A DNA stretch of 64,000 bases from Microbacterium telephonicum (GTDB lineage Bacteria; Actinomycetota; Actinomycetes; Actinomycetales; Microbacteriaceae). Positions 32,022-42,250 of the stretch are shown one piece after another (position 1 is the first letter of the stretch; every line of letters begins with the position of its first letter). Both the position numbers and the translations under genes were made by a program. The notes under the pieces were generated by a model that worked only from the letters and a program-made list of their open reading frames with translations, had not been told where the DNA came from and ran no database searches. The DNA lies in the NCBI RefSeq assembly GCF_003651225.1, contig NZ_RCDB01000001.1, positions 930,001-994,000 on the forward strand. The letters are read 5' to 3'.

Positions 32022-32936
32022 TCAGGCCGGCGGAACCGCGTCGGCGACCGCGGCCTTGACCGTCGGCTGCGAGAAGGCGAATCCGGATGCGGTGAGCACG
32101 TCGGGCACGACGTGCATGTCGCAGGCGAGCAGCGCGTCGACCGTTTCCGAGCCGAGCACGAGCTTCATGCCCCACACCGGCGCGCGCAGCAGGTAGGGGC
32201 GGTTCATGCGCATCGCGAGTGCGAAGCCCAGGTCGTTCGCGGTCGCCCGGGTGGGACCGCTGAGGTTCACCGGTCCCGTGAGTCCGCGGTCGATGACATG
32301 ACGGATGGCCGCGACCTCGTCGGGCAGCGAGATCCACGGCCACGCCTGCGTACCGCGACCGATGGGGCCAGACAGCCCCGCCCGGGTCAGCAGCATGAGG
32401 GGCTTGAGCACCCCCTCGGGGTGCACGATCGGCGCCGTGCGCAGCAGCGCGACCCGGTCGCCGGCGGTGCGGGCGGTGCGCTCCCACTCGGCGGTGAGCT
32501 GCGAGAGGAATCCGTGCCCGGCGGGGGAGGCCTCGGTCAGCGGACCGCGCGGCTGCGTCGGGTAGTAGCCGACGGCGGATGCCGACACGAACAGGGGTGC
32601 GCCGTCGCCGAGTGCACGCACCGCCGAGGCGAGGGCCTGGGTGGGAGCGAGCCGCGACCACCGCAGGGTGTGCTTGTACGACCGCGACCACGGGAAGCGT
32701 CCGATGCTCGCGCCGTTGAGGCCGACGACGGCGGCTGCGCCGTCGAGGACTGCCGGGTCGACGGGTCGCCGCGTCGGGTCCCATTCGATCTCGTCGGCGG
32801 CTTCGGCCGGCCGGCGCACGAGACGCGTCACGGGCACGCCGTCGGCGCGCAGCGACGCGACCAGCGCGCCGCCGATCAGGCCGCTCGCGCCGGCGACGAC
32901 GACGCGTCCCGGCGTGAGCTGCTGAACGTCAGCCAA
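32022..32936 (-). CDS. TIGR01777 family sugar-epimerase-like protein
   Basis: Extended SDR of 304 aa. The N-terminal VVVAGASGLIGGALVASLRA is the NAD(P)-binding motif. VVGLNGASIGRFPW and the SASAVGYYPTQPRGPLTE segment (with the YxxxK position altered) belong to the TIGR01777 / YfcH family. The C-terminal part, LGFALAMRMNRPYLLRAPVW, is the DUF1731-type domain. Reaction unknown. TTG at 32936 is the likely start, overlapping the OsmC stop by 8 bp with GAGGCG upstream, so the pair is co-expressed. Confidence 0.85.
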   Translation of the reverse strand: MADVQQLTPGRVVVAGASGLIGGALVASLRADGVPVTRLVRRPAEAADEIEWDPTRRPVDPAVLDGAAAVVGLNGASIGRFPWSRSYKHTLRWSRLAPTQALASAVRALGDGAPLFVSASAVGYYPTQPRGPLTEASPAGHGFLSQLTAEWERTARTAGDRVALLRTAPIVHPEGVLKPLMLLTRAGLSGPIGRGTQAWPWISLPDEVAAIRHVIDRGLTGPVNLSGPTRATANDLGFALAMRMNRPYLLRAPVWGMKLVLGSETVDALLACDMHVVPDVLTASGFAFSQPTVKAAVADAVPPA

Positions 32937-33354
32937 GCGTCGCCTCGAGGGTGATCTCGATCCCGGCGAGCGCCGCCGAGACGGGGCAGCCGGTCTTGGC
33001 CTCTTCCGCGATGCGCTGGAAGTCCTCGGCCGACAGGCCGGGCACGACGGCGTTGACGTTCAGGTGCGACCCGGTGATGCCGGTGCCCGGGATGAAGGTG
33101 ACCGACGCGGTCGTCTCCACCGACTCCGGCGGGGTGCCGTTGCCCGCGAGCGCGTGCGAGAGCGCCATTGAGAAGCACGACGAGTGGGCGGCGGCGATGA
33201 GCTCCTCCGGCGTGGTCACCGAGGTGGACCCCTCGCTGCGGGCCTTCCAGTTCACGGGGAGCGGACCCTGGTTCGAGCTCTCCAGCGCGACCTCTCCGGA
33301 GCCCTCCGTCAGGCTTCCCTTCCAGGTGGTGCTGGCTTCGCTGGTCACGCTCAT
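32929..33354 (-). CDS. OsmC family peroxiredoxin
   Basis: Thiol peroxidase of 141 aa. Both active-site cysteines are visible: SSCFSMALSHALA (about residue 58) and KTGCPVSAALAG (about residue 125). The N-terminal SEASTTWKGSLTEGSGEVAL is typical of OsmC proteins, which reduce organic hydroperoxides in the cytoplasm. The ATG has a strong RBS (AAGGAG). It is first in a two-gene unit with the TIGR01777 gene. Confidence 0.9.
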   Translation of the reverse strand: MSVTSEASTTWKGSLTEGSGEVALESSNQGPLPVNWKARSEGSTSVTTPEELIAAAHSSCFSMALSHALAGNGTPPESVETTASVTFIPGTGITGSHLNVNAVVPGLSAEDFQRIAEEAKTGCPVSAALAGIEITLEATLG

Positions 33355-33447
33355 GGTGGCTCCTTCGTCGACGTCCGGGCGCGATGCGCGCCCGGTCGCC
33401 AGCCTAGACGGGGGAGCCGACAGGGGGAACCGTCAGCGGTGCGCGGC

Positions 33448-33885
33448 TCAGCGGTGCGCGGGCTCCGCGGTGACGCGGTCGAGCTCGAGCTCGACGACAC
33501 CGCGGCCCGGCGTGCCGCCGAAGCGCGTCTGCACGACACCGTGGCGGTCGAGGATCAGGGTCGTCGGGGTCGAGAGCACGTTGAAGTGCCGCGCGATGTC
33601 GGGCCGGTGGGTGAGGTCGATGTCGAGGTGGAGCACCCCGTCCTTGCCCTGCGCGACCTCGCTCAGGGTGCGGTGCACGCCGGGGCAGCGCGCACACAGC
33701 TCGGTCGAGAACTGCAGCAACGTCGCGCGCTCGCCGAGAGCCTCCGCGCCCAGTCGCTCCGGCTCGACGACCTCGTGCGGGTCGGCCTGCGGCGGGTGGT
33801 TCTGCCGCCACCGCGCATACGCGCCGACGCCGACCGTCGCCACGAGCAGCGCGGCGAGGATGAGCACGGCATCGACGAGATTCAC
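33448..33885 (-). CDS. membrane-anchored thioredoxin-like protein
   Basis: Protein of 145 aa with one N-terminal helix (AVLILAALLVATVGVGAYA) and a thioredoxin fold behind a linker. The active site reads STELCARCPGVHRTL, a CxxC of the form CARC rather than CGPC, and the cis-Pro is in NVLSTPTTLILDRHG. It probably reduces or transfers disulfides at the membrane. GTG 33885 is chosen because TAGGAT (complement of 33894-33899) stands eight bases upstream. It is divergent from thyA. Confidence 0.82.
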   Translation of the reverse strand: MNLVDAVLILAALLVATVGVGAYARWRQNHPPQADPHEVVEPERLGAEALGERATLLQFSTELCARCPGVHRTLSEVAQGKDGVLHLDIDLTHRPDIARHFNVLSTPTTLILDRHGVVQTRFGGTPGRGVVELELDRVTAEPAHR

Positions 33886-34025
33886 AACCCCACATCCTAA
33901 CGACCGAGCGTGGGAGCGTTCTCGACGGGCGCGCCGGAGGAAAACGCGGACGCGCCGGAGGGGACCGGATGCGGCGCGTCCGCACCGTCGCCCGCGCGCA
34001 CCGCCCCGTCCCACGGCGGCGCGGG

Positions 34026-34038
34026 TAGGGTGGCTCCC
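34026..34038 (+). promoter_or_regulatory. leaderless promoter of thyA-folA
   Basis: TAGGGT (34026-34031) with a seven-base spacer to the GTG start of thyA at 34039. Confidence 0.5.
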
Positions 34039-34857
34039 GTGACCGAGCCCGCCGCATCCATCGCCACCCCTTACGAGGACCTGCTGCGCGAGGTGCTCGA
34101 GCACGGCGTGCACAAGGACGACCGCACCGGCACCGGCACGACGAGCGTCTTCGGCCGCCAGATCCGGTTCGATCTCGCCGAAGGCTTCCCGCTCGTGACG
34201 ACCAAACGGGTGCACATGAAGTCGATCGTCTACGAACTGCTGTGGTTCCTGCGCGGCGAGTCCAACGTCGGCTGGCTGCGGGAGCACGGCGTCACCATCT
34301 GGGACGAGTGGGCCGACGGTGACGGCGAGCTCGGCCCCGTGTACGGCGTGCAGTGGCGGTCGTGGCCGACCCCCGACGGCGGGCAGATCGACCAGATCGC
34401 ACAGGTGATCGAGCAGATCCGTGACAACCCCGACTCGAGGCGCCTCATCGTGTCGGCGTGGAACCCCGCCGACATCCCCGACATGGCCCTGGCGCCCTGC
34501 CACGCGCTGTTCCAGTTCTACGTCGCCGACGGCAAGCTGTCCTGCCAGCTCTATCAGCGCAGCGCCGACATGTTCCTCGGGGTGCCGTTCAACATCGCCA
34601 GCTACGCGCTGCTGACGCTCATGATCGCGCAGCAGACGGGCCTCGAACCCGGTGAGTTCGTGTGGACAGGCGGCGACTGCCACATCTACGACAACCACCT
34701 CGAGCAGGTGCGCGAGCAGCTCTCCCGCGACGCCTACGCCGCCCCGCGACTCACGTTCGCGCGCACGCCCGCCTCGATCTTCGACTACACGTACGACGAC
34801 GTCGTCGTCGAGGACTACCGGCACCACCCCGCCATCCGCGGCGCGGTCGCGGTATGA
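34039..34857 (+). CDS. thyA: thymidylate synthase
   Basis: Methylates dUMP to dTMP using methylene-tetrahydrofolate; 272 aa, normal for ThyA. Visible motifs: [20 protein letters not shown] near the N-terminus, [11 protein letters not shown], the catalytic Cys in [13 protein letters not shown] (about residue 154), [19 protein letters not shown] and [13 protein letters not shown]. An in-frame extension upstream of GTG 34039 is Ala/Pro-rich and lacks family similarity. It overlaps folA by 4 bp (ATGA), pairing the step that makes dihydrofolate with the one that reduces it. Confidence 0.97.
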   Translation: MTEPAASIATPYEDLLREVLEHGVHKDDRTGTGTTSVFGRQIRFDLAEGFPLVTTKRVHMKSIVYELLWFLRGESNVGWLREHGVTIWDEWADGDGELGPVYGVQWRSWPTPDGGQIDQIAQVIEQIRDNPDSRRLIVSAWNPADIPDMALAPCHALFQFYVADGKLSCQLYQRSADMFLGVPFNIASYALLTLMIAQQTGLEPGEFVWTGGDCHIYDNHLEQVREQLSRDAYAAPRLTFARTPASIFDYTYDDVVVEDYRHHPAIRGAVAV

Positions 34858-35342
34858 CCCGACTCGGTCTCATCTGGGCCGAGGCGCGGGACCGCGTCAT
34901 CGGCGCCGACGGCACGATGCCGTGGCACGTCCCCGAAGACCTCGCCCACTTCCGCGCTGTCACGATGGGCGCCCCCGTCGTGATGGGACGGCGCACCTGG
35001 GAGTCGTTCCCCGACCGGTTCCGGCCGTTGCCGGGGCGGCGCAACATCGTCGTGAGCCGCACGCCCGACTGGGCCGCGGACGGCGCCGAGCACGCCGCCT
35101 CGCTGGATGCCGCACTCGCCGTCGCCGGCGACGCGACCGAGGTGTGGGTGATCGGCGGCGGCACCCTGTACGCCGAGGCGATCGGTCGTGCCGACGTGCT
35201 CGAGGTGACCGAGCTGGATCTCGAAGTGGACGGCGACACCCGCGCGCCCGAGCGGCCCGGCTGGTCGGTCGTCGCGGCATCCGACTGGGCGGTGTCGCGC
35301 ACCGGCATCCGCCACCGTTTCACCACCCTGCGCCGCGACTGA
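34854..35342 (+). CDS. folA: dihydrofolate reductase
   Basis: Reduces dihydrofolate to tetrahydrofolate with NADPH; 162 aa. Markers: [20 protein letters not shown] (Trp before PEDLAHF, the acidic active-site residue), [20 protein letters not shown] and [14 protein letters not shown]. Translation is coupled to thyA through ATGA. Followed 22 bases later by an SDR gene with its own RBS. Confidence 0.95.
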   Translation: MTRLGLIWAEARDRVIGADGTMPWHVPEDLAHFRAVTMGAPVVMGRRTWESFPDRFRPLPGRRNIVVSRTPDWAADGAEHAASLDAALAVAGDATEVWVIGGGTLYAEAIGRADVLEVTELDLEVDGDTRAPERPGWSVVAASDWAVSRTGIRHRFTTLRRD

Positions 35343-35364
35343 GCGCGCCCGACTGGAGGTCCGC

Positions 35365-36126
35365 ATGCCCATCGCCCTCGTCACCGGAGCGAGCTCGGGC
35401 CTCGGCGCCGAATTCGCCCGGCAGCTCGCCGCCCGCGGCGCCGATCTGGTGCTCGTCGCGCGGGACCGCGGTGCGCTCGAGGCGCTCGCCGAGCCCCTGC
35501 GCGCGCGGCACGGGGTCGACGTCGAGGTGCTCGTCGCCGACCTCGTCGATTCCGCGGGCCTGGATGCCGTCGCCGCGCGTGTCGCCGACCCGGCGCGACC
35601 GGTCGGGATCCTGGTGAACAACGCCGGCTTCGGGCTGCCGCTGGCCTTCGAGCAGAACACGGTCGCCGACGAGGAACGGCACCTCGACCTGCACGTGCGG
35701 GCGACGATGCGCCTGTCGCACGCCGCGCTCGGCGCCATGCTGCCGCGCGGGCGCGGCCGCATCCTCAACGTCGCCTCGGTGGCCGCGTTCCTGCCGCGCG
35801 GGACGTACTGCGCCGTGAAGGCCTGGGTCGTCTCGTTCAGCCGCTGGGCGAACGCGACCTACGCCCCGCGCGGGGTCACCGTCACGGCGGTGTGCCCCGG
35901 CTTCACGCACACCGACTTCCACGCGCGCATGGGCCTCGCGCCCGGGCGGGAGGGCATCCCCGGCCCGATGTGGCTCGACGCGGCGGACGTCGTGCGCGAG
36001 GCGCTCCGCGACGCCGCACGCGGGCGTGCCGTCTCGATCCCGTCGCTGCGCTACAAGGCGCTCATCGCCGCCGCCCGCATCCTGCCGACCCCGCTCGTCG
36101 CGCGCCTGGCCGCCACCGGACGTTGA
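35365..36126 (+). CDS. short-chain dehydrogenase/reductase (SDR) family
   Basis: Oxidoreductase of 253 aa of the DltE/YqjQ-like type. Motifs: ALVTGASSGLGAEFARQLA, LVNNAGFG, catalytic Ser in LNVASVAAFLPRG, and the YxxxK equivalent in TYCAVKAWVVSFS (Tyr, then Lys four on). VTAVCPGFTHTDFH follows, and the C-terminal segment may contact lipid. Substrate unknown. RBS TGGAGGT precedes the ATG. It probably shares the thyA-folA transcript. Confidence 0.87.
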   Translation: MPIALVTGASSGLGAEFARQLAARGADLVLVARDRGALEALAEPLRARHGVDVEVLVADLVDSAGLDAVAARVADPARPVGILVNNAGFGLPLAFEQNTVADEERHLDLHVRATMRLSHAALGAMLPRGRGRILNVASVAAFLPRGTYCAVKAWVVSFSRWANATYAPRGVTVTAVCPGFTHTDFHARMGLAPGREGIPGPMWLDAADVVREALRDAARGRAVSIPSLRYKALIAAARILPTPLVARLAATGR

Positions 36127-36200
36127 GCGCGCCGACCCGGCGTGCGCTCGAACGCACGGGGCCGAGACGATCGCGCGCCGCTCGGTGAGGCGTGACCCGA

Positions 36201-36212
36201 TAGCCTGAGAGC
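36201..36212 (+). promoter_or_regulatory. leaderless promoter of dapA
   Basis: TAGCCT (36201-36206), then six bases to the ATG at 36213. No Shine-Dalgarno sequence. Confidence 0.5.
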
Positions 36213-37190
36213 ATGACGCACACGAGCAACCCCTTCGGACAGGTTCTCGTCGCGCTCGTCACTCCGATGACGGCCGACGGCGAGGTCGACTGGCCCGCCG
36301 TCGAGAAGCACATCGACGACGTCATCACCGCCGGCGCCGACGGCATCGTCGTCACCGGCACCACCGGCGAGACCAGCACCCTCACCGACCCCGAGAAGCT
36401 CAAGCTCGTCGAGGTCGGCAAGTCGGTGTCGGCCGGCCGCGCGAAGATCATCACCGGCGGCGGCTCCAACGAGACCGCCCACGCCATCGAGCTCTACAAG
36501 GCGAGCGAGAAGGCCGGTGCCGACGGCATCATGATCGTGACGCCGTACTACAACAAGCCCACGCAGGCGGGCATCCTCACGCACTTCCGCCTCGTCGCCG
36601 ACGCCACCGACCTGCCGGTCATCCTCTACGACATCCCCGGCCGCACCGGCGTGCCGATCAAGTACGAGACGATCCTGCGCCTGGCCAAGCACCCGAACAT
36701 CCTCGCGGTGAAAGACGCCAAGGGCGACTTCAGCGAGGTCAGCCGCGTACTGAACCAGACCGACCTGATGTACTTCTCCGGCGACGACGCCAACGCGCTG
36801 CCGCACATGGCCATCGGGGCGACGGGACTCATCGGCGTCACGGCGAACATCGCGCCCGCGCCGTACCGCACGATCGTCGACGCCGTGAACGCCGGCGACC
36901 TCGCCACCGCGACCGCCGCGCACCAGCAGCTCGAGCCGCTCGTGCGCGCCGTCATGACGCACGTCCCCGGCACGGTCGCGGCGAAGTACATCCTCCACGG
37001 CCTCGGCCGTATCGGCAGCCCGCGCGTGCGGCTGCCCCTCGTCGGCCCGGAGGAGTGGGAGGCCGCCCTCATCGAAGACGAGCTCGCGCTCGTCAGCGGT
37101 GTGCCCGGCGCCGACTTCTCCAACTTCCGACCCGACCGCAACGCCGCCGCGGGCGGTGCCCTGCCCAAGGTGCACGGCACGACCCGCTGA
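36213..37190 (+). CDS. dapA: 4-hydroxy-tetrahydrodipicolinate synthase
   Basis: Condenses pyruvate with aspartate semialdehyde in the lysine/DAP pathway; TIM barrel of 325 aa. Markers: GIVVTGTTGETSTLTDPEKL, catalytic Tyr in IMIVTPYYNKPTQAG, YDIPGRTGVPI and the Schiff-base Lys in NILAVKDAKGDFSEV (about residue 167). Order dapA - RNase J is a conserved actinobacterial pair. An 18-bp palindrome follows the stop. Confidence 0.95.
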   Translation: MTHTSNPFGQVLVALVTPMTADGEVDWPAVEKHIDDVITAGADGIVVTGTTGETSTLTDPEKLKLVEVGKSVSAGRAKIITGGGSNETAHAIELYKASEKAGADGIMIVTPYYNKPTQAGILTHFRLVADATDLPVILYDIPGRTGVPIKYETILRLAKHPNILAVKDAKGDFSEVSRVLNQTDLMYFSGDDANALPHMAIGATGLIGVTANIAPAPYRTIVDAVNAGDLATATAAHQQLEPLVRAVMTHVPGTVAAKYILHGLGRIGSPRVRLPLVGPEEWEAALIEDELALVSGVPGADFSNFRPDRNAAAGGALPKVHGTTR

Positions 37191-37196
37191 CACCTC

Positions 37197-37214
37197 GCGG
37201 ATGCCGGCATCCGC
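37197..37214 (+). terminator. 18-bp palindrome after dapA
   Basis: GCGGATGCCGGCATCCGC is a perfect palindrome six bases after the dapA stop. A second small inverted repeat (GGATGCC...GGCATCC) follows at about 37235-37251, before the RNase J RBS. It may act as an intercistronic attenuator or processing site. Confidence 0.4.
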
Positions 37215-37265
37215 ATGACAGCTGAACAAAGAACGGATGCCGCGGGCATCCGCCAGGAGGCAGAC

Positions 37266-38942
37266 ATGCCCACGACCGTCTACGAACCCGCCGAACTCGC
37301 CCCCGGCACCCTGCGGGTGACCCCGCTCGGCGGCCTCGGCGAGGTCGGCCGCAACATGACCGTGTTCGAGTACGAGGGCAAGCTCCTCGTGGTCGACTGC
37401 GGTGTGCTGTTCCCCGAGGAGCACCAGCCCGGCGTCGACCTGATCCTGCCCGACTTCGAGCCGATCAAGTCGCGCCTGGACGACGTCGTCGGCGTCGTGC
37501 TCACCCACGGTCACGAGGACCACATCGGCGCGGTGCCGTACCTGCTCAAGCTCAAGGGCGACATCCCTCTGATCGGATCGCAGCTGACCCTCGCGCTGGT
37601 CGAGGCGAAGCTGAAGGAGCACCGCATCCGCCCCTTCAGCCTCACCGTCGCGGAGGGCCAGCAGGAGAAGGTCGGCCCGTTCGACCTCGAGTTCATCGCG
37701 GTGAACCACTCCATCCCCGACGCCCTCGCCGTCGCGATCACCACGCCGGCCGGACGGGCGCTGGCCACCGGTGACTTCAAGATGGACCAGCTGCCGCTCG
37801 ACGGCCGCATCACCGATCTCCGCGCCTTCGCGAGGCTGGGGGAGGAGGGCGTCGACCTCTTCCTCGTCGACTCGACCAACGCCGACGTCCCCGGCTTCAC
37901 GCCGCTCGAGCGCGCCATCGGTCCGGTGCTCGACCAGGTGATCGGCAAGGCGCCGCGACGCGTCATCGTCGCGAGCTTCTCCAGTCACGTCCACCGCGTG
38001 CAGCAGGTGATCGACGCCGCGCACGCGCACGGCCGGCGTCTCGCGTTCCTCGGACGCTCGATGGTGCGCAACATGACGATCGCCGAGCAGTTGGGCTACC
38101 TCAACGTGCCCGAGGGCGTGCTCATCGACTACAAGAAGGCCAAGGACCTCCCCGACGACAAGATCGTCTACATGTCCACGGGCTCCCAGGGCGAGCCGAT
38201 GGCGGTGCTCTCGCGCATGGCCAACCTCGACCACGCCATCGAGCCCGGACCCGGCGACACCGTCATCCTCGCCTCCAGCCTCATCCCCGGCAACGAGAAC
38301 GCCGTCTACCGCGTGATCGACGGGCTGACCAAGCTCGGCGCGAACGTGGTGCACAAGGGCAACGCGAAGGTGCACGTGTCGGGCCACGCCGCCGCCGGCG
38401 AACTGCTCTACTGCTACAACATCCTGAAGCCCCGCAACGTGCTGCCCGTGCACGGCGAGTACCGGCATCTCATCGCCAACGCGAAGCTCGCGCAGGACAC
38501 CGGCATCCTCGAGGAGAACACGATCATCGCCGAGAACGGCACCGTGATCGACCTCAAGGACGGCACCGCGACCGTCGTCGGCCAGCTCGACCTCGGGTTC
38601 GTCTACGTCGACGGCTCCACCGTCGGCGAGATCACGGATGCCGACCTCAAGGACCGCCGCATCCTCGGCGAGGAGGGCTTCATCTCGGTGATCGTGGTCG
38701 TCGACTCCTCGACCGGTCGCATCATCACCGGCCCGGAGATCCACGCGCGCGGCTTCGCGGAGTCGGACGACGTGTTCGACGCGGTCAAGCCGAAGATCGC
38801 CGCGGCGCTGGCCGAGGCAGCCGGCAACGGGGTGCGCGACAACCATGCGCTCTCGCAGGTCGTGCGCCGCACGATCGGCCGCTGGGTCAACCAGTCGCTG
38901 CGCCGTCGCCCCATGATCGTGCCGCTGGTGATCGAGGCCTGA
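37266..38942 (+). CDS. rnj: ribonuclease J
   Basis: Metallo-beta-lactamase/beta-CASP ribonuclease of 558 aa with endo- and 5'-3' exonuclease activity in mRNA decay and rRNA maturation. The zinc motif is VLTHGHEDHIGAVPYL (HxHxDH, about residue 78). VNHSIPDALAVAI, LATGDFKMDQ, FLVDSTNADVPGF and the beta-CASP helix ASFSSHVHRVQQVIDAA follow. PVHGEYRHL holds the late His. ATG 37266 has GGAGG spaced seven bases away. It may be co-transcribed with dapA. Confidence 0.95.
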   Translation: MPTTVYEPAELAPGTLRVTPLGGLGEVGRNMTVFEYEGKLLVVDCGVLFPEEHQPGVDLILPDFEPIKSRLDDVVGVVLTHGHEDHIGAVPYLLKLKGDIPLIGSQLTLALVEAKLKEHRIRPFSLTVAEGQQEKVGPFDLEFIAVNHSIPDALAVAITTPAGRALATGDFKMDQLPLDGRITDLRAFARLGEEGVDLFLVDSTNADVPGFTPLERAIGPVLDQVIGKAPRRVIVASFSSHVHRVQQVIDAAHAHGRRLAFLGRSMVRNMTIAEQLGYLNVPEGVLIDYKKAKDLPDDKIVYMSTGSQGEPMAVLSRMANLDHAIEPGPGDTVILASSLIPGNENAVYRVIDGLTKLGANVVHKGNAKVHVSGHAAAGELLYCYNILKPRNVLPVHGEYRHLIANAKLAQDTGILEENTIIAENGTVIDLKDGTATVVGQLDLGFVYVDGSTVGEITDADLKDRRILGEEGFISVIVVVDSSTGRIITGPEIHARGFAESDDVFDAVKPKIAAALAEAAGNGVRDNHALSQVVRRTIGRWVNQSLRRRPMIVPLVIEA

Positions 38943-38952
38943 CCTCCGCCGC

Positions 38953-38964
38953 TACGATCGGGCC
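38953..38964 (+). promoter_or_regulatory. leaderless promoter of a GNAT gene
   Basis: TACGAT (38953-38958) is followed by six bases and ATG 38965. Confidence 0.5.
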
Positions 38965-39459
38965 ATGCCCGCGAACTTCTCGCTCCGCCCGGCCGTGCAG
39001 GCCGACGGTGCGTTCCTGGGCGACATGGTCGTCGAGGCGGCGAACTGGCGGCAGGGCGGTGCGCGTCCGAAGCACCAGGTGATGACGAATCCCGACCACG
39101 CGCGGTACGTCTCGGGTTGGATGCGCCCGGGTGACGCCGGGTTCGTCGCGGTCGACTCGCAGGGCGAGCCGGTCGGCGCCGCGTGGTATCGGATGCTGCC
39201 GCGCACCGACCCGGGCTTCGGCTACGTCGGAACCGGGGTGCCGGAGCTCATCATCGGCGTCCGTCCGATCTGGCGGGCGCACGGTGTGGGCCGGGCCCTC
39301 CTGCAGCAGCTGTGCGGCCACGCCCGGGCGCAGGGGTTCGCGCGCATCAGCCTGTCGGTGGAGCGCGGGAACTTCGCGCAGACCCTGTACCGCAGCGAGG
39401 GCTTCGCGGTGACGCAGGCCGGGCACGGCCGCGACACGATGGTCAAGCGCCTGCGCTGA
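38965..39459 (+). CDS. GNAT family N-acetyltransferase
   Basis: Acetyltransferase of 164 aa. Motif A is [20 protein letters not shown] (RxxGxGxxLL); beta-4 carries [17 protein letters not shown]. The C-terminal [20 protein letters not shown] shows the standard motif B. Substrate unknown. A leaderless promoter precedes the ATG. It lies between RNase J and ftsK, where such genes are frequent. Confidence 0.85.
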   Translation: MPANFSLRPAVQADGAFLGDMVVEAANWRQGGARPKHQVMTNPDHARYVSGWMRPGDAGFVAVDSQGEPVGAAWYRMLPRTDPGFGYVGTGVPELIIGVRPIWRAHGVGRALLQQLCGHARAQGFARISLSVERGNFAQTLYRSEGFAVTQAGHGRDTMVKRLR

Positions 39460-39541
39460 CGCGGCCCGGTCGGCGTGCGGATCCGGCCGCGCAGCCGCGT
39501 CGATCCGCGGAAATGTCGCCCCTTCCGCCTACCGTGGAGGA

Positions 39542-42241
39542 ATGGCCAGGAGCACGACCTCAGGATCTCGCACGCCCGCGAAGCCGTCGTCGTCGCGCGC
39601 GAAGAAGCCGGAGCCGGCACCGAAGCGCTACGTCGACGACGTCGACAAGCCTCCCGTGGTCGTGCGGATGTGGCTCGGCCTGGCGCACGTCACCGGCGGC
39701 ATGTTCCGCGCGTTCGGCCCCGAGACGCTCGAGAAGGAGCAGCGTCGCGACGGCTTCCCGTTCCTGCTCGTGCTGCTCGCGGTCGCGGGCGCCGTCATCG
39801 AGTGGTTCCTCATCGGCACCGAGGTCGGCACGACCGTCAGCGCCTACACGGTGGGCATGCTCCTCGGGCGCGAGGCGTTCATCCTGCCGGTGCTGCTGCT
39901 GATCCTCGCCGGCTGGCTGTTCCGGCATCCGTCCTCCGTCCACGACAACGGTCGTATCGGCATCGGGTTCGGGCTGCTGATCCTCACGATCGCGGGCTTC
40001 TGCCACATCGGCGGCGGCCGCCCGCAGCCCAAGGACGGCCTGCCCGCGCTCAGCGAGGCCGGCGGGCTGTTCGGTTGGATGGTCGGCGAACCGCTCACGA
40101 TCCTCACCGACATCGGCGCGGGGATCGTGCTGGCCCTGCTCGCGATCCTCAGCGTGCTCATCATCACCAAGACGCCGCCGAACCGCATCGGCCGCCGCCT
40201 CGGCGACCTCTACGCCTGGATGTTCGGAGCCGAGCGACCCGAGAGGGACGCCGACGGGGTCGCCTTCACGCGCGGCGGGAAGGATGCGGGCGCCGCCGAC
40301 GACGAGAAGGACGGCGACAAGCTGCCCTGGTGGCGGCGCAACGCATCGGGCCGGGAGGACGACGCCGACGGGCACCTCGGCAGCGACGACCTCACCGCGC
40401 TGCTGGACGCCTCCGGCCAGGGCGGCTTCGACCAGGTCGTCGAGGCCCCGCCGGTGCCGCCGCTCCCCGACGCACCCACCGAGATCATCGACCCCGCAAT
40501 CGTCGAGAGTGTCCGCAAGGGCGGACGCCGCGCGGCGACCGACCTGCGCGACGACGACGCGACCGAGACGATCGAGGACGACGGCCTGCTCCCGGGGCTG
40601 ACCGGACTCGGCGCCGCCCACGAGGGTCACGCGCCGTCGGCGCCGTACCGGCTGCCGTCCGTCGGCGCGCTGGCGGCGGGAACCCCGCCGAAGGCGCGGT
40701 CCGAGGCCAACGACGCGATCGTGCGCGCCATCATGGGCGTCTTCGAGCAGTTCAACGTCGACGCGCGCGTCACCGGCTTCAGCCGGGGCCCGACGGTCAC
40801 GCAGTACGAGATCGAGGTCGGCCCGGGCACCAAGGTCGAGAAGATCACGGCGCTCACGAACAACATCGCGTACGCCGTCGCCTCCAACGAGGTGCGCATC
40901 CTCGCGCCCATCCCCGGCAAGAGCGCGATCGGCGTCGAGATCCCCAACACCGACCGCGAGATCGTCACCCTCGGCGACGTGCTCCGCTCGCAGGCGGCCA
41001 CGAGCCAGACCCACCCGATGACGATCGGCGTGGGCAAGGACGTCGGCGGCGGCTTCGTCGTGGCGAACCTCGCGAAGATGCCCCACCTGCTCGTGGCCGG
41101 TTCCACCGGTTCGGGCAAGTCGAGCTTCGTGAACTCGATGATCACGAGTCTGCTCATGCGCGCGAAGCCCAGTGAGGTGCGCATGGTGCTCATCGACCCC
41201 AAGCGGGTCGAACTCACCAGCTACGCCGGCGTCCCGCACCTGATCACGCCCATCATCACGAACCCCAAGAAAGCCGCCGAAGCGCTGCAGTGGGTCGTGA
41301 AGGAGATGGACATGCGCTACGACGACCTCGCGTCGTTCGGGTTCCGTCACATCGACGACTTCAACCGCGCGGTCGTGGCGGGCGACATCCAGCTGCCGGC
41401 GGGCAGCGAGCGCGTGCTCAAGCCCTACCCGTACCTCCTCGTCGTCGTCGACGAGCTCGCCGACCTCATGATGGTCGCCCCGCGCGACGTCGAGGACTCG
41501 ATCGTGCGCATCACCCAGCTCGCCCGAGCCTCCGGCATCCACCTGGTGCTCGCGACCCAGCGTCCCTCGGTCGACGTCGTCACCGGTCTCATCAAGGCCA
41601 ACGTGCCGTCGCGCCTCGCGTTCGCGGTCACGAGCGTCACCGACTCGCGCGTCATCCTCGACCAGCCCGGGGCCGACCGGCTCATCGGGCAGGGCGACGG
41701 GCTGTTCCTTCCGATGGGCGCCTCGAAGGCGCTGCGCGTGCAGGGTGCGTGGGTCGCCGAGAGCGAGATCGAGAAGGTCGTCGCGCACGTCAAGGACCAG
41801 GCCCGCCCCGAGTACCGCAAGGACGTCGAGGCCGTCGCCGAGAAGAAGGAGATCGACGCCGACATCGGCGACGACCTCGAACTGCTGCTCGCGGCCGCCG
41901 AGCAGATCATCTCGACGCAGTTCGGCTCCACCTCCATGCTGCAGCGCAAGCTCCGCGTCGGCTTCGCGAAGGCCGGGCGCCTCATGGACCTGCTCGAGTC
42001 GCGCGAGATCGTCGGCCCGTCCGAGGGATCGAAGGCCCGCGACGTGCTCGTGACCCCCGACGACCTGCCCGTGGTGCTCGCGAGGCTGCGCGGGGAGGAC
42101 CCGCCCGCGTCGGGCGGCGGGGCTGCGCAGCCCTCCGACGACCCGTACGGCCCGGATGCGGTCGCATCGCAGTACGAGGGCTACGAGGTCGTCGACGGCG
42201 ACGAGTCCGAAGACGCGTGGGGCCTCACCGGGCGCGACTAG
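39542..42241 (+). CDS. ftsK: FtsK/SpoIIIE DNA translocase
   Basis: Septal DNA pump of 899 aa that clears chromosome from the closing septum and helps dimer resolution. Four membrane helices lie between about residues 70 and 220. A charged, Asp-rich linker follows to about residue 380. The motor has Walker [17 protein letters not shown] (about 518), Walker [17 protein letters not shown] (about 635) and [21 protein letters not shown] winged-helix gamma domain ([19 protein letters not shown], about 790) reads polar DNA motifs. Leaderless: TACCGT (39530-39535), six bases before ATG, although GGAGGA also overlaps this spacer. Confidence 0.96.
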   Translation: MARSTTSGSRTPAKPSSSRAKKPEPAPKRYVDDVDKPPVVVRMWLGLAHVTGGMFRAFGPETLEKEQRRDGFPFLLVLLAVAGAVIEWFLIGTEVGTTVSAYTVGMLLGREAFILPVLLLILAGWLFRHPSSVHDNGRIGIGFGLLILTIAGFCHIGGGRPQPKDGLPALSEAGGLFGWMVGEPLTILTDIGAGIVLALLAILSVLIITKTPPNRIGRRLGDLYAWMFGAERPERDADGVAFTRGGKDAGAADDEKDGDKLPWWRRNASGREDDADGHLGSDDLTALLDASGQGGFDQVVEAPPVPPLPDAPTEIIDPAIVESVRKGGRRAATDLRDDDATETIEDDGLLPGLTGLGAAHEGHAPSAPYRLPSVGALAAGTPPKARSEANDAIVRAIMGVFEQFNVDARVTGFSRGPTVTQYEIEVGPGTKVEKITALTNNIAYAVASNEVRILAPIPGKSAIGVEIPNTDREIVTLGDVLRSQAATSQTHPMTIGVGKDVGGGFVVANLAKMPHLLVAGSTGSGKSSFVNSMITSLLMRAKPSEVRMVLIDPKRVELTSYAGVPHLITPIITNPKKAAEALQWVVKEMDMRYDDLASFGFRHIDDFNRAVVAGDIQLPAGSERVLKPYPYLLVVVDELADLMMVAPRDVEDSIVRITQLARASGIHLVLATQRPSVDVVTGLIKANVPSRLAFAVTSVTDSRVILDQPGADRLIGQGDGLFLPMGASKALRVQGAWVAESEIEKVVAHVKDQARPEYRKDVEAVAEKKEIDADIGDDLELLLAAAEQIISTQFGSTSMLQRKLRVGFAKAGRLMDLLESREIVGPSEGSKARDVLVTPDDLPVVLARLRGEDPPASGGGAAQPSDDPYGPDAVASQYEGYEVVDGDESEDAWGLTGRD

Positions 42242-42250
42242 AGTCTCAGC
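42239..42250 (+). promoter_or_regulatory. leaderless promoter of pgsA inside the ftsK stop
   Basis: TAGAGT (42239-42244) begins with the ftsK stop codon TAG and stands six bases before the GTG start of pgsA. Confidence 0.5.

Noticed and set aside
33910..34038. N-terminal extension of thymidylate synthase
   Set aside because: The extra 43 residues are Ala/Pro/Gly-rich without similarity to ThyA, and a leaderless promoter box stands just before GTG 34039.
36051..38846. A 931-codon open frame on the minus strand opposite dapA and RNase J
   Set aside because: It is antisense to two certain genes. High GC leaves such frames open by chance, and its composition (Val/Asp/Arg/Gly-rich, no domains) is that of a shadow.
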